64,000 bases of DNA, taken from the NCBI RefSeq assembly GCF_003149245.1, contig NZ_QGDL01000003.1, forward strand, positions 1-64,000, read 5' to 3'. The position numbers and the translations under genes were made by a program. Shown here piece by piece: positions 7,891 to 15,496 of the stretch (position 1 is the first letter of the stretch; every line of letters begins with the position of its first letter). Under the pieces are notes generated by a model that had not been told where the DNA came from, searched no databases, and was given only the letters and a program-made list of their open reading frames with translations. The DNA comes from Faecalicatena orotica. GTDB taxonomy: Bacteria; Bacillota; Clostridia; Lachnospirales; Lachnospiraceae.

Positions 7891-9168
7891 GTGAGAAAAG
7901 AGGAAAAAAGAAAAGAAAAAGGGACGGCAGGACCCCTTATCATATGGAAAAGAATTGCGGTGTTTTTACTAATCTTCGGCCTTGCCATAACAGGGGTCCC
8001 CGGGAGGCAGAACCTGATTGCAGAGGTTCAGGCAGAGGAAGGTGAACCGCAGAATCTATACGCCCAGTCGGCAGTTTTGATGGATGCAGACAGCGGGCGT
8101 ATTTTATTTTCTAAAAATGGACAGACAGAAAGGGCAAATGCGAGCACCACAAAGATTATGACCTGTATACTGGCACTGGAATATGGCAGTATGGATGATG
8201 TAATGACCGTCAGTGACCATGCTGCATCGCAGCCGAAGGTCCATCTGGGGGTGGCTTCCGGGCAGACATTTTACCTCAGGGACCTTTTGTATTCCCTGAT
8301 GCTGGAATCCCATAATGATTCTGCGGTTATCATTGCAGAGAATATCGGGAAAAGCGTGGAAGGGTTTGCCGATATGATGAATGCGAAGGCAAGAGAACTC
8401 GGATGCAGCCATACATATTTTATTACCCCGAACGGACTGGATGCGGCGGATGACAACGGAATCCACCATACAACGGCAGAAGATCTGGGGAGAATCATGA
8501 AATACTGCATTATGGATTCCCCCCGGAAGGATATGTTTCTGGAGATTACAAGGACTGCAAACTACCAGTTTACGGACTGCTCCGGCAAAAATTCCTACTC
8601 CTGCACAAATCATAATGCATTTCTGCAGATGATGGACGGGGCGCTTTCAGGGAAAACTGGTTTTACAGCAGACGCGGGATATTGCTATGTAGGGGCACTC
8701 CGGCGTGATGACAGAACGTTCATAGTGGCACTGCTTGCCTGTGGATGGCCGAATAACAAAAGCTATAAATGGGCCGATGCGAAGGCTCTGATGAATTATG
8801 GCCTGGAAAACTACGAATACCGCAGTCTGTGGCAGGATATCGATCCCGGCAGTATCAAAGTGAAAAACGGGATCAATAAAGAAAAGCCCTTTGATATGGA
8901 AACAGAAATCAGCCTGACTGTGATGGGAGAGGACAAAGACTGGAAAATGCTCCTGAAAGACAATGAGCAGGCAGAAGTGACATGGGATAAGGAAGAAAGT
9001 CTGGAGGCACCGGTTACGAAAGGACAGAAAGTGGGCGAGGTCAAATATTCCCTGAATGGGGAAATATTAAGGACATATGACATATCGACATCCTCAGGAA
9101 TCAGGGAAAAGACTTTTGAATGGTACTTAAAAACGATATTTAGCATGTATTTTATAGGAGCAGATTAG
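7891..9168 (+). CDS. D-alanyl-D-alanine carboxypeptidase (second copy type)
   Basis: A signal sequence or anchor (hydrophobic stretch IAVFLLIFGLAITG) precedes a penicillin-binding D,D-carboxypeptidase domain. With the GTG 7891 start, the motifs are S85-T-T-K88, S140-H-N142 and K255-T-G257. A PBP5-like C-terminal domain follows, and the end (EKTFEWYLKTIFSMYFIG) looks like an amphipathic membrane anchor. GTG 7891 is preferred because GGAG (7878-7881) lies 9 nt upstream; an in-frame GTG at 7876 lacks an SD. It is unlikely to be a mere duplicate of the gene at 3309, since the motif environments differ. Confidence 0.92.
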   Translation: MRKEEKRKEKGTAGPLIIWKRIAVFLLIFGLAITGVPGRQNLIAEVQAEEGEPQNLYAQSAVLMDADSGRILFSKNGQTERANASTTKIMTCILALEYGSMDDVMTVSDHAASQPKVHLGVASGQTFYLRDLLYSLMLESHNDSAVIIAENIGKSVEGFADMMNAKARELGCSHTYFITPNGLDAADDNGIHHTTAEDLGRIMKYCIMDSPRKDMFLEITRTANYQFTDCSGKNSYSCTNHNAFLQMMDGALSGKTGFTADAGYCYVGALRRDDRTFIVALLACGWPNNKSYKWADAKALMNYGLENYEYRSLWQDIDPGSIKVKNGINKEKPFDMETEISLTVMGEDKDWKMLLKDNEQAEVTWDKEESLEAPVTKGQKVGEVKYSLNGEILRTYDISTSSGIREKTFEWYLKTIFSMYFIGAD

Positions 9169-9187
9169 ATGATTAAAATACATCAAT

Positions 9188-9205
9188 GTAAATGATTAAT
9201 TTTAC
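9188..9205. promoter_or_regulatory. Inverted repeat in the leuA leader
   Basis: GTAAA (9188-9192) and TTTAC (9201-9205) flank 8 AT-rich bases, about 85 bp upstream of the leuA-fusion ATG. It could be an operator, possibly for the protein's own AraC domain, but the signal is short and the region is AT-rich. No clear sigma-A promoter and no T-box-like structure were found in 9169-9290. Confidence 0.25.
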
Positions 9206-9290
9206 CACTGGATAATGACAGATTCTTATGTTAGTATAGGTAAAGATAAAAAAAGACAACTAATTTGATTAAATATAAGGAGATGTTATT

Positions 9291-11279
9291 ATGAAGAATT
9301 ACGAGAAATACCAAAGAACGTATTTTATGCCCCCCGAACCCTGTTATGACTGGGTGAAAAAAGATCATATCGCTGCACCGCCCGTTTGGTGCAGTGTTGA
9401 CTTAAGAGACGGGAACCAGGCATTGATCGAACCTATGAGTCTGGATGAAAAGATTGAATTTTTCCAGCTTCTGGTTGATGTCGGATTCAAAGAAATTGAA
9501 GTCGGGTTTCCGGCTGCTTCTGAAACGGAGTATCAGTTCCTGCGTGCTCTGATTGAACAGAACATGATTCCGGATGATGTGACGATTCAGGTACTGACGC
9601 AGGCAAGGGAACATATTATAAAGAGAACTTTTGAGGCAGTAAAGGGAGCACCGCATGCTGTAATACATGTATACAATTCAACATCAGTCGCCCAGCGCGA
9701 GCAGGTTTTCAAGAAAAATAAAGAGGAAATCAAGAAAATTGCTGTTGATGGGTCGAAATTACTGAAAAAGCTGGCAAAAGAGACAGAAGGAAATTTTACG
9801 TTCGAATATAGTCCTGAGAGCTTTCAGGGAACGGAAGTGGATTATGCACTGGAGGTGTGTAATGAGGTCCTGAAGGTATGGAAACCTTCGAAGAAGAATA
9901 AGGCAATTATCAATCTGCCGACTACAGTTGAGAATGCGATGCCCCATGTATTTGCAAGTCAGGTGGAATACTTCGATAAAAATCTCTACAGCCGTGAGAA
10001 CGTAATACTTTCACTGCATCCACATAATGACAGGGGCTCTGGAGTGAGTGACGCTGAGTTGGGAATCCTTGCCGGGGCAGACAGGATTGAAGGAACATTG
10101 TTCGGAAACGGAGAACGGACAGGTAACGTGGATATTATCACACTGGCGATGAATCTGTTTTCCCAGGGTGTGGATCCGGGACTGGATTTCTCTAACATGA
10201 GTGAGATTTCTGAAACATATGAGAGACTGACAAGGATGAAGGTATCCCCCCGCCAGCCTTATGCCGGAGAACTTGTATTTACGGCATTTTCCGGATCACA
10301 TCAGGATGCGATTGCCAAAGGAATGACATGGCGTGAGGAAAGAGAATGCGATGACTGGACTGTTCCATATCTCCCGATCGACCCGAAGGATGTGGGGAGG
10401 AGATACGATTCAGATGTAATCAGGATCAACAGCCAGTCAGGAAAAGGCGGCGTAAATTACATACTGAAGCAGAGCTTCGGCATCAGCCTGCCGGAGAAGA
10501 TGAAAGAAGAGGTCGGATATCTTGTCAAAGACGTTTCTGACAAGGCACATAAGGAACTGACTCCTGACTGGGTTTACCATATATTTGAAGATAATTATAT
10601 CAACGCGAAATCAATCTTTACAGTGGATGAGTGCCATTACAAACAGGAAGACGGCATTGTTGCAGAAGCTACGATTCACCATGCAGGCAGCAACAGAGTT
10701 ATCACAGGCGTCGGAAACGGACGTCTGGACGCAGTCAGCAATGCAATCAAACATTATTTTGATATCAGCTATGAGCTTGCATTTTACGAAGAACACTCCC
10801 TGACAAAAGGATCTTCCTCAAAGGCCGTTGCATACGTGGGGGTTGTGTGCAATAAGAAGAAATACTGGGGAGTCGGGATCGATGCCGATATCATCAAGGC
10901 CTCCGTGGAAGCACTTGTTGTAGCAGTGAATAAGATAGAAGAGATCAAAAATTCCGAGACATGTAAAGACGAAAGGCTGCTGGAGATTACGAATTATATT
11001 TATGCAAATTATAAAGATGTTACGTTGGATGATCTGTCAGAAAAGTTCTTTCTTTCCAAACCGTACCTGTCAAAGTATATCAAGGAAAAGTCAGGAATCA
11101 CGTTTGGAGATATCTTGAAAAAAGTCAGGATGAAAAAGGCAAGGGCGATGCTTAAGAGCAGCAATGCTACAGTGGAGAGTATTGCAGAGTCGGTTGGTTA
11201 TCAGAATGTAGAACATTTCAACAGAGTGTTTAAGAAGATGTATAACATGACACCGGTGCAGTTTAGAAATAGAAAATAA
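9291..11279 (+). CDS. leuA: 2-isopropylmalate synthase fused to an AraC-type DNA-binding domain
   Basis: Residues 1-430 form the catalytic barrel that condenses acetyl-CoA with 2-oxoisovalerate, the first step of leucine synthesis; D37-x-R39-D40-G (VDLRDG), HPHND near 243-247 and the GNGERTGN motif are intact. Residues 442-555 match the LeuA regulatory domain, which binds leucine in the family. Residues 561-662 are a complete AraC/XylS domain with two helix-turn-helix units, ending in the signature region IAESVGYQNVEHFNRVFKKM followed by TPVQFRNRK. LeuA proteins are normally about 510-570 residues with no DNA-binding part. No other leu gene is adjacent. SD is AAGGAGATG. A strong terminator follows. 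Confidence 0.93.
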   Translation: MKNYEKYQRTYFMPPEPCYDWVKKDHIAAPPVWCSVDLRDGNQALIEPMSLDEKIEFFQLLVDVGFKEIEVGFPAASETEYQFLRALIEQNMIPDDVTIQVLTQAREHIIKRTFEAVKGAPHAVIHVYNSTSVAQREQVFKKNKEEIKKIAVDGSKLLKKLAKETEGNFTFEYSPESFQGTEVDYALEVCNEVLKVWKPSKKNKAIINLPTTVENAMPHVFASQVEYFDKNLYSRENVILSLHPHNDRGSGVSDAELGILAGADRIEGTLFGNGERTGNVDIITLAMNLFSQGVDPGLDFSNMSEISETYERLTRMKVSPRQPYAGELVFTAFSGSHQDAIAKGMTWREERECDDWTVPYLPIDPKDVGRRYDSDVIRINSQSGKGGVNYILKQSFGISLPEKMKEEVGYLVKDVSDKAHKELTPDWVYHIFEDNYINAKSIFTVDECHYKQEDGIVAEATIHHAGSNRVITGVGNGRLDAVSNAIKHYFDISYELAFYEEHSLTKGSSSKAVAYVGVVCNKKKYWGVGIDADIIKASVEALVVAVNKIEEIKNSETCKDERLLEITNYIYANYKDVTLDDLSEKFFLSKPYLSKYIKEKSGITFGDILKKVRMKKARAMLKSSNATVESIAESVGYQNVEHFNRVFKKMYNMTPVQFRNRK

Positions 11280-11285
11280 AGCAAG

Positions 11286-11327
11286 ATCCCTGTCGGAACA
11301 ATAAGTGTTCCGACAGGGATTTCTTTT
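11286..11327 (+). terminator. Intrinsic terminator of the leuA fusion
   Basis: A perfect 15-bp stem (11286-11300 with 11306-11320, loop ataag) is followed by TTCTTTT. It lies 6 bp after the stop codon. Confidence 0.92.
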
Positions 11328-11352
11328 GTGCAGAAGGAGGAGATTAGTCTGC

Positions 11353-11395
11353 AAAAAAGGGCATTGGATTTCTTAAAGAAACCAATACCCCTTTT
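11353..11395 (-). terminator. Intrinsic terminator of the POT transporter gene
   Basis: On the minus strand GGGTATTGG pairs with CCAATGCCC (one G-T pair), with an inner TTTCTT/AAGAAA extension, followed by TTTTTT. It lies about 30 bp past the transporter stop codon and is separate from the leuA terminator facing it. Confidence 0.85.
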
Positions 11396-11423
11396 CTCAT
11401 TAAGCAATTGTCTGCTTTTGCAA

Positions 11424-12767
11424 TTATTGTTCTGAAGCCAGATGATCCAGACTCTTGCTTCCAATCCAGAGAGCAAGACCTAAAACAATTACAATAACAC
11501 CAAGTCCGCCGTAGCCAACCCAGAATGTAGTAGTCTTCAGCCATCCATATAAGTATGGATACAACAGATTTGCAAAAAATACTGCGATTGGCCAGAAACC
11601 TAACAGAAGACCAAGCACTTTCGCAGGTGCAATCATTGTGATAAATGAGTTACCAAGCGGTGAGAAGATCATTTCACCGATTGACATTAACAGAGATACA
11701 AGTACGATCCAAAGCAGGGAAGCCTGGCCGTCACCTCTGATTAAATCAGCAGCAACCATAACGATGTATGCAAGACCTACTAACATCATTCCAAGAGCAG
11801 TCTTTTTGAACATACTCATGTCACCCTTCGGACGTTTTGCCATCTTAGCCCAAACTACAGCGAGTACAGGTCCTAAGATAATACATGTCAGTGCGTTCAT
11901 AGAGTCAAACCATGCAGTCGGAACTGTGAAGCTTCCAATTACCCAGTTTGCGTGGTTCAGGAAGTTCTCGCCATCGCCCCATCCAAAGTAGAAGTAAGCC
12001 GGCATATAAGCAAGGTACCATACAAACCAGAATACTGCTGAGAACAGTGTTACTAAAACAATAGCGAAGATACGTTTCTTGTCTCCGCTTGTAAGCGGTT
12101 TGCTTTCTGCTTCTTTCTTCTTTGCCTTGTCTACGAACTGTCTCTGGTCATGTTTGAATGGCTTTTTACCAGCATCACCAAGAGCTTTTGAGTTCAGTCC
12201 AAACCAGAGTGCATCTACGAAAAGGAAGATTGCACAGAGTAAGAATACAAAGTTGAATCCTTTAGGGCCGATAAGAAGTATAACGAATGTTGTTCCGATG
12301 AATGAACCGATGTTTACGAATGAATACTGAATGGAGAATGCACTGTTCAATTCATCCTTGTCTTCAAACAACAGACCGTTAACACCTGAAAGGTTTCCTT
12401 TGAATAAACCTGTTCCTACTGCGACAAGAACGATCATAACCCATACAAGAGTCATTGAGTGAGCCTGCCATGTACATAAGTAACCAAGTCCCATTAAGAT
12501 CATACCTATGATAACGCAGAGTCTTGGGCTTAACCAGTAGTCAGCGATGTATCCTCCAACCATAGGTGTGATATATGTAGCTGCTACGAAACCTGCAGAG
12601 ATTGAAGATGCATAAACATCTGATAATCCAAGTCCGCCGCCGCCTACAGTTGTTGCGATCCAGATAGCGAGCATGTATTTAACTACATAGAATGCGCAAC
12701 GTTCAAATGTGAAACCTAAAGCACATACATAAAAGCCAAAAGGTCTCTTCTTTTTTGCTGTTTCCAT
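11424..12767 (-). CDS. POT/PTR2-family proton-coupled oligopeptide transporter
   Basis: The 447-residue polytopic protein has the major-facilitator fold with about 12 hydrophobic helices. Near the N-terminus is a TFERCAFYVVKY motif, equivalent to the ExxERFxYY signature of peptide transporters; GGYIADYWLSPRLCVIIGM is the second family motif, and SIGEMIFSPLGNSFITMIAP the third. It should import di- and tripeptides with protons. A hydrophilic loop rich in Lys (about residues 205-225) joins the two halves. The first family motif is degenerate (ERCAFYV), so substrate range may differ. SD GGAGGG precedes the ATG. Confidence 0.85.
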   Translation of the reverse strand: METAKKKRPFGFYVCALGFTFERCAFYVVKYMLAIWIATTVGGGGLGLSDVYASSISAGFVAATYITPMVGGYIADYWLSPRLCVIIGMILMGLGYLCTWQAHSMTLVWVMIVLVAVGTGLFKGNLSGVNGLLFEDKDELNSAFSIQYSFVNIGSFIGTTFVILLIGPKGFNFVFLLCAIFLFVDALWFGLNSKALGDAGKKPFKHDQRQFVDKAKKKEAESKPLTSGDKKRIFAIVLVTLFSAVFWFVWYLAYMPAYFYFGWGDGENFLNHANWVIGSFTVPTAWFDSMNALTCIILGPVLAVVWAKMAKRPKGDMSMFKKTALGMMLVGLAYIVMVAADLIRGDGQASLLWIVLVSLLMSIGEMIFSPLGNSFITMIAPAKVLGLLLGFWPIAVFFANLLYPYLYGWLKTTTFWVGYGGLGVIVIVLGLALWIGSKSLDHLASEQ

Positions 12768-12830
12768 AATAAAAACCCTCCAATTAGTTTTTTATTGTTT
12801 TTGCACATACTGTGCGGGTTTGTGAGAAAA

Positions 12831-12854
12831 TAGACTATGTTCTAGACTATGTTC
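12831..12854. repeat. Tandem 12-bp direct repeat in the POT leader
   Basis: TAGACTATGTTC occurs twice head to tail (12831-12842 and 12843-12854) with no mismatch. On the minus strand it falls within the predicted untranslated leader of the POT transporter, about 65-90 nt before its start codon. Its role is unknown. Confidence 0.8.
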
Positions 12855-12905
12855 TCTTTGCGTTAGAAAAACCTCCTCCTTCGTTAAAATTTTCTCCATG
12901 AGGAG

Positions 12906-12934
12906 ATTGTACCATAGTTTATACAAAAGGACAA
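12906..12934 (-). promoter_or_regulatory. Sigma-A promoter of the POT transporter gene
   Basis: On the minus strand TTGTCC (12934-12929) and TACAAT (12911-12906) are separated by exactly 17 bp. Transcription would begin near 12898 and give a leader of about 130 nt. Confidence 0.65.
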
Positions 12935-13046
12935 ACAAAACTTTATATTTTATTAATAAAATTTTACAGGGAGTTTATAAGTGAACCTTATTATTGCGCG
13001 AAAATTAAAGAAAAAAGGAATAAACTAATTATTTCATGCCCAGATA

Positions 13047-13078
13047 TTGACAAATATAGGAAATTATGCGAATATAAT
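13047..13078 (+). promoter_or_regulatory. Possible hydrogenase promoter
   Basis: A consensus TTGACA (13047-13052) lies upstream of a consensus TATAAT (13073-13078), but the spacing is 20 bp. An alternative -10 AATATA (13071-13076) gives 18 bp. Either may need a regulator. The first start codon with an SD is at 13122. Confidence 0.4.
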
Positions 13079-13121
13079 AACAGTAATTATTATTGATTTT
13101 ATACGAAAGAGAGGAAGAAAA

Positions 13122-15281
13122 ATGCATCAGTTTACGGAAATCAGAATCCCTATTGAAAAAGACAATCCTTCTATAAAAAGGAACGAGGATTTGTGCATCA
13201 AATGCGGGCAGTGCAGGAGGGTCTGTGAAGAAGAAATCGGGGTCGGAAAGCTGTATTCGCTGAAGAGCACTTCTGATAAGGCAATTTGCATCCACTGTGG
13301 ACAGTGTGCTAATGTCTGTCCGGTTGGTTCAATCACAGAGGTGTATGAGTATCAGAAAGTAAAAGAAGCAATACGGGATCCGGAAAAAGTGGTGATTTTC
13401 AGTACTTCACCATCAGTAAGAGTGGGTCTGGGGGAAGAATTCGGAATGCCTTATGGAAGCTTCGTTGAAGGAGAGATGGTGGCAGCATTAAGAAGGCTTG
13501 GGGCAGATTATGTGCTTGACACGAACTTTGCAGCGGACCTCACCATTATGGAAGAGGCATCCGAACTGGTACGCAGAGTAACAGAAAACGACAAGCCGCT
13601 TCCACAGTTTACGAGCTGCTGTCCGGGCTGGGTTAAGTTTGTGGAGACATTCTATCCTGAGATCCTGCCGCATATTTCCAGTGCAAAGAGTCCGATTGGC
13701 ATGCAGGGGCCGACGGTCAAAACGTACTTTGCAAAAAGCAGGGCAATTGACCCGGAAAAAATCGTGAATGTCGCAGTTACACCGTGTACGGCTAAGAAAT
13801 TTGAAATACGAAGAGATGAAATGAATGATTCTGCCTATTTGCTGGACATTGCGAATTTACGGGATATGGATCATGTGATAACGACAAGAGAACTTGCCCG
13901 TTGGATGCGTGAAGAGGGAATCGAACTGAAAGACGTGGGAGTGAGCGGCTATGATGAACTGATGGGAGAGGCTTCTGGGGCTGGTGTGATTTTCGGAAAT
14001 ACAGGAGGTGTTATGGAAGCGGCTGCACGAACAGCCCATTTCCTGATAACCGGCGAGAATCCCCCTGATGACTACCTGAAACTGAATCCGGTACGCGGGA
14101 TGGACGGGATTCGTGAAGCTGATGTAAAGATTGGGGATACATCTCTTAAGCTGGCCGTCATTCATGGTACTGAGAACGCCAGAAAATTTCTTGACAAGTG
14201 GAAGGAAGATCAGCCCCACTATGATTTCGTAGAGGTAATGGCCTGCCGAGGTGGATGTATCGGTGGGGGCGGCCAGCCGAAAACAGAGATTCCGATGACC
14301 GATGAAATACGGAAGGCAAGGATTGCATCCTTGTATACAAAAGATTCCGGGATGCAGCTCAGGTATAGTCATGAGAATCAGGAGATCAAAAAGCTGTATG
14401 ACGAATTCTACGAGGCACCGCTTTCCGGACTAGCGGAACAGATGCTGCATACATCATACAGGGATCGCTCAAAGGATCTTGGACCCGAAGGGAAATTACA
14501 TATTAACGAGGCAGAAGAAAATTCAGAAACTAACAGGAACATTAATATAGAAGAAAAGGAGAACGAAACAATGAAAAAGTGGAAATGTACAGTATGCGGT
14601 TATATTCATGAGGGGGAGAACCCGCCAGAGCAGTGCCCGATCTGCAAGGTTCCGGCGGATCGGTTTGCGGAGGTGATAGAAGATGTAACGGCTGACGTAT
14701 CTGAAGAGACAGTACAGGCAGATACGGCCGTGAAGAGACCTGAGGAAGCTCCTGCAAAGGGAACGAAAACAGAAAAGAACCTGATGGAAGCTTTTGCAGG
14801 CGAATCTATGGCGAGAAGCAAATACACATACTGGTCTGGTGTAGCAAAAGAAAATGGTCTGGAGCAAATGGCGGCCATTTTCATGGAAACAGCCGAACAG
14901 GAAAGAGAACATGCTAAAATGTGGTTCAGTTTATTCCACGGTATTAATGGGGTAGAACAGAATCTGATTGACGCAGCGGCGGGGGAAAACGAAGAATGGA
15001 CTCAGATGTACAGACGCATGGCGGAAGAAGCACGCGAAGAAGGGTATGATGCAATTGCGGCAAAGTTTGAACTTGTAGCCAAGGTTGAAGCACAGCATGA
15101 AAAACGTTACCTTCGTCTGTTGGAAAATTACAGGGCCGGAAAGACCTTTAAAGGGGAAGCACCGCTAGGCTGGAAGTGCAGGAATTGTGGATATATACAT
15201 GAGGGGCCGGAGGCTCCGAAAACGTGTCCTGTATGCATGTATACAAAAGCGTATTTTGAGCGTCAGGTGCATAATTATTAA
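13122..15281 (+). CDS. [FeFe] hydrogenase fused to rubredoxin-rubrerythrin-rubredoxin
   Basis: This 719-residue protein joins five modules. Residues 25-67 hold two 4Fe-4S motifs (CIKCGQCRRVC, CIHCGQCANVCP). The H-cluster domain follows: TSCCPGW (164-170), TPCTAKKFE (220-228) and MACRGGC...GGGQP (373 onward). At 484 a short rubredoxin domain begins (CTVCGY...CPIC), then a ferritin-like rubrerythrin domain with Glu/His iron ligands (ESMARSKYTYW, EQEREHA, EAQHEKRY), then a second rubredoxin (CRNCGY...CPVC). Rubrerythrin reduces peroxide with electrons from rubredoxin, so H2 or ferredoxin electrons may be used for peroxide defence. ATG 13122 has SD GAGAGGAAG. An internal SD and ATG lie at the joint. 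Confidence 0.94.
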   Translation: MHQFTEIRIPIEKDNPSIKRNEDLCIKCGQCRRVCEEEIGVGKLYSLKSTSDKAICIHCGQCANVCPVGSITEVYEYQKVKEAIRDPEKVVIFSTSPSVRVGLGEEFGMPYGSFVEGEMVAALRRLGADYVLDTNFAADLTIMEEASELVRRVTENDKPLPQFTSCCPGWVKFVETFYPEILPHISSAKSPIGMQGPTVKTYFAKSRAIDPEKIVNVAVTPCTAKKFEIRRDEMNDSAYLLDIANLRDMDHVITTRELARWMREEGIELKDVGVSGYDELMGEASGAGVIFGNTGGVMEAAARTAHFLITGENPPDDYLKLNPVRGMDGIREADVKIGDTSLKLAVIHGTENARKFLDKWKEDQPHYDFVEVMACRGGCIGGGGQPKTEIPMTDEIRKARIASLYTKDSGMQLRYSHENQEIKKLYDEFYEAPLSGLAEQMLHTSYRDRSKDLGPEGKLHINEAEENSETNRNINIEEKENETMKKWKCTVCGYIHEGENPPEQCPICKVPADRFAEVIEDVTADVSEETVQADTAVKRPEEAPAKGTKTEKNLMEAFAGESMARSKYTYWSGVAKENGLEQMAAIFMETAEQEREHAKMWFSLFHGINGVEQNLIDAAAGENEEWTQMYRRMAEEAREEGYDAIAAKFELVAKVEAQHEKRYLRLLENYRAGKTFKGEAPLGWKCRNCGYIHEGPEAPKTCPVCMYTKAYFERQVHNY
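14555..14573 (+). promoter_or_regulatory. Internal ribosome binding site and ATG inside the hydrogenase fusion
   Basis: AAAGGAG (14555-14561) stands 9 nt before an in-frame ATG (14571-14573) that begins MKKWKCTVCGY, the exact N-terminus expected for a free rubrerythrin. Translation from here would yield a 236-residue rubredoxin-rubrerythrin-rubredoxin protein. The preceding 15-20 codons (Asn/Glu-rich) read like a former intergenic spacer. Confidence 0.6.
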
Positions 15282-15319
15282 TGAGCTGCCAGCGAATAAT
15301 ATTTGCTGTCTATTAGTGG

Positions 15320-15348
15320 AGAAGCACAGGGTTCTGTGCTTCTTTTTC
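15320..15348 (+). terminator. Intrinsic terminator of the hydrogenase fusion gene
   Basis: AGAAGCACAG (15320-15329) pairs with CTGTGCTTCT (15334-15343) around a GGTT loop, followed by TTTTCT. Confidence 0.9.
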
Positions 15349-15408
15349 TGCTCATCAGGAAGCGGTGGCATATTCTGTGAAAAAAATATCAGAATGTGTA
15401 TTTATTAA

Positions 15409-15437
15409 TTGAAATTTTATATTAAGTGGTATATACT
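15409..15437 (+). promoter_or_regulatory. Promoter of the Na+-decarboxylase operon
   Basis: TTGAAA (15409-15414) and TATACT (15432-15437) are separated by 17 bp, 60 bp upstream of the first start codon of the five-gene operon. Confidence 0.65.
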
Positions 15438-15496
15438 AGAATAGGCAGAAATTTTGGTTTAATTTAAACAAATTTTATAATATGGAGGGCTAGATT

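Larger units (their letters stand above)
12768..13121. other. Divergent intergenic region, POT gene / hydrogenase gene
   Basis: This 354-bp gap contains no gene I can support. It holds the POT promoter on the minus strand (12906-12934), a 130-nt POT leader with a 12-bp tandem repeat (12831-12854) and a small hairpin GCACA-tac-TGTGC (12803-12815), and a possible hydrogenase promoter (13047-13078). A purine-rich AAGGAGGAGG on the minus strand within the leader has no start codon after it. Confidence 0.6.

Noticed and set aside
9169-9290. T-box or leucine leader peptide before leuA
   Set aside because: No T-box consensus, specifier stem or run of leucine codons could be found; the gap is only 122 bp.
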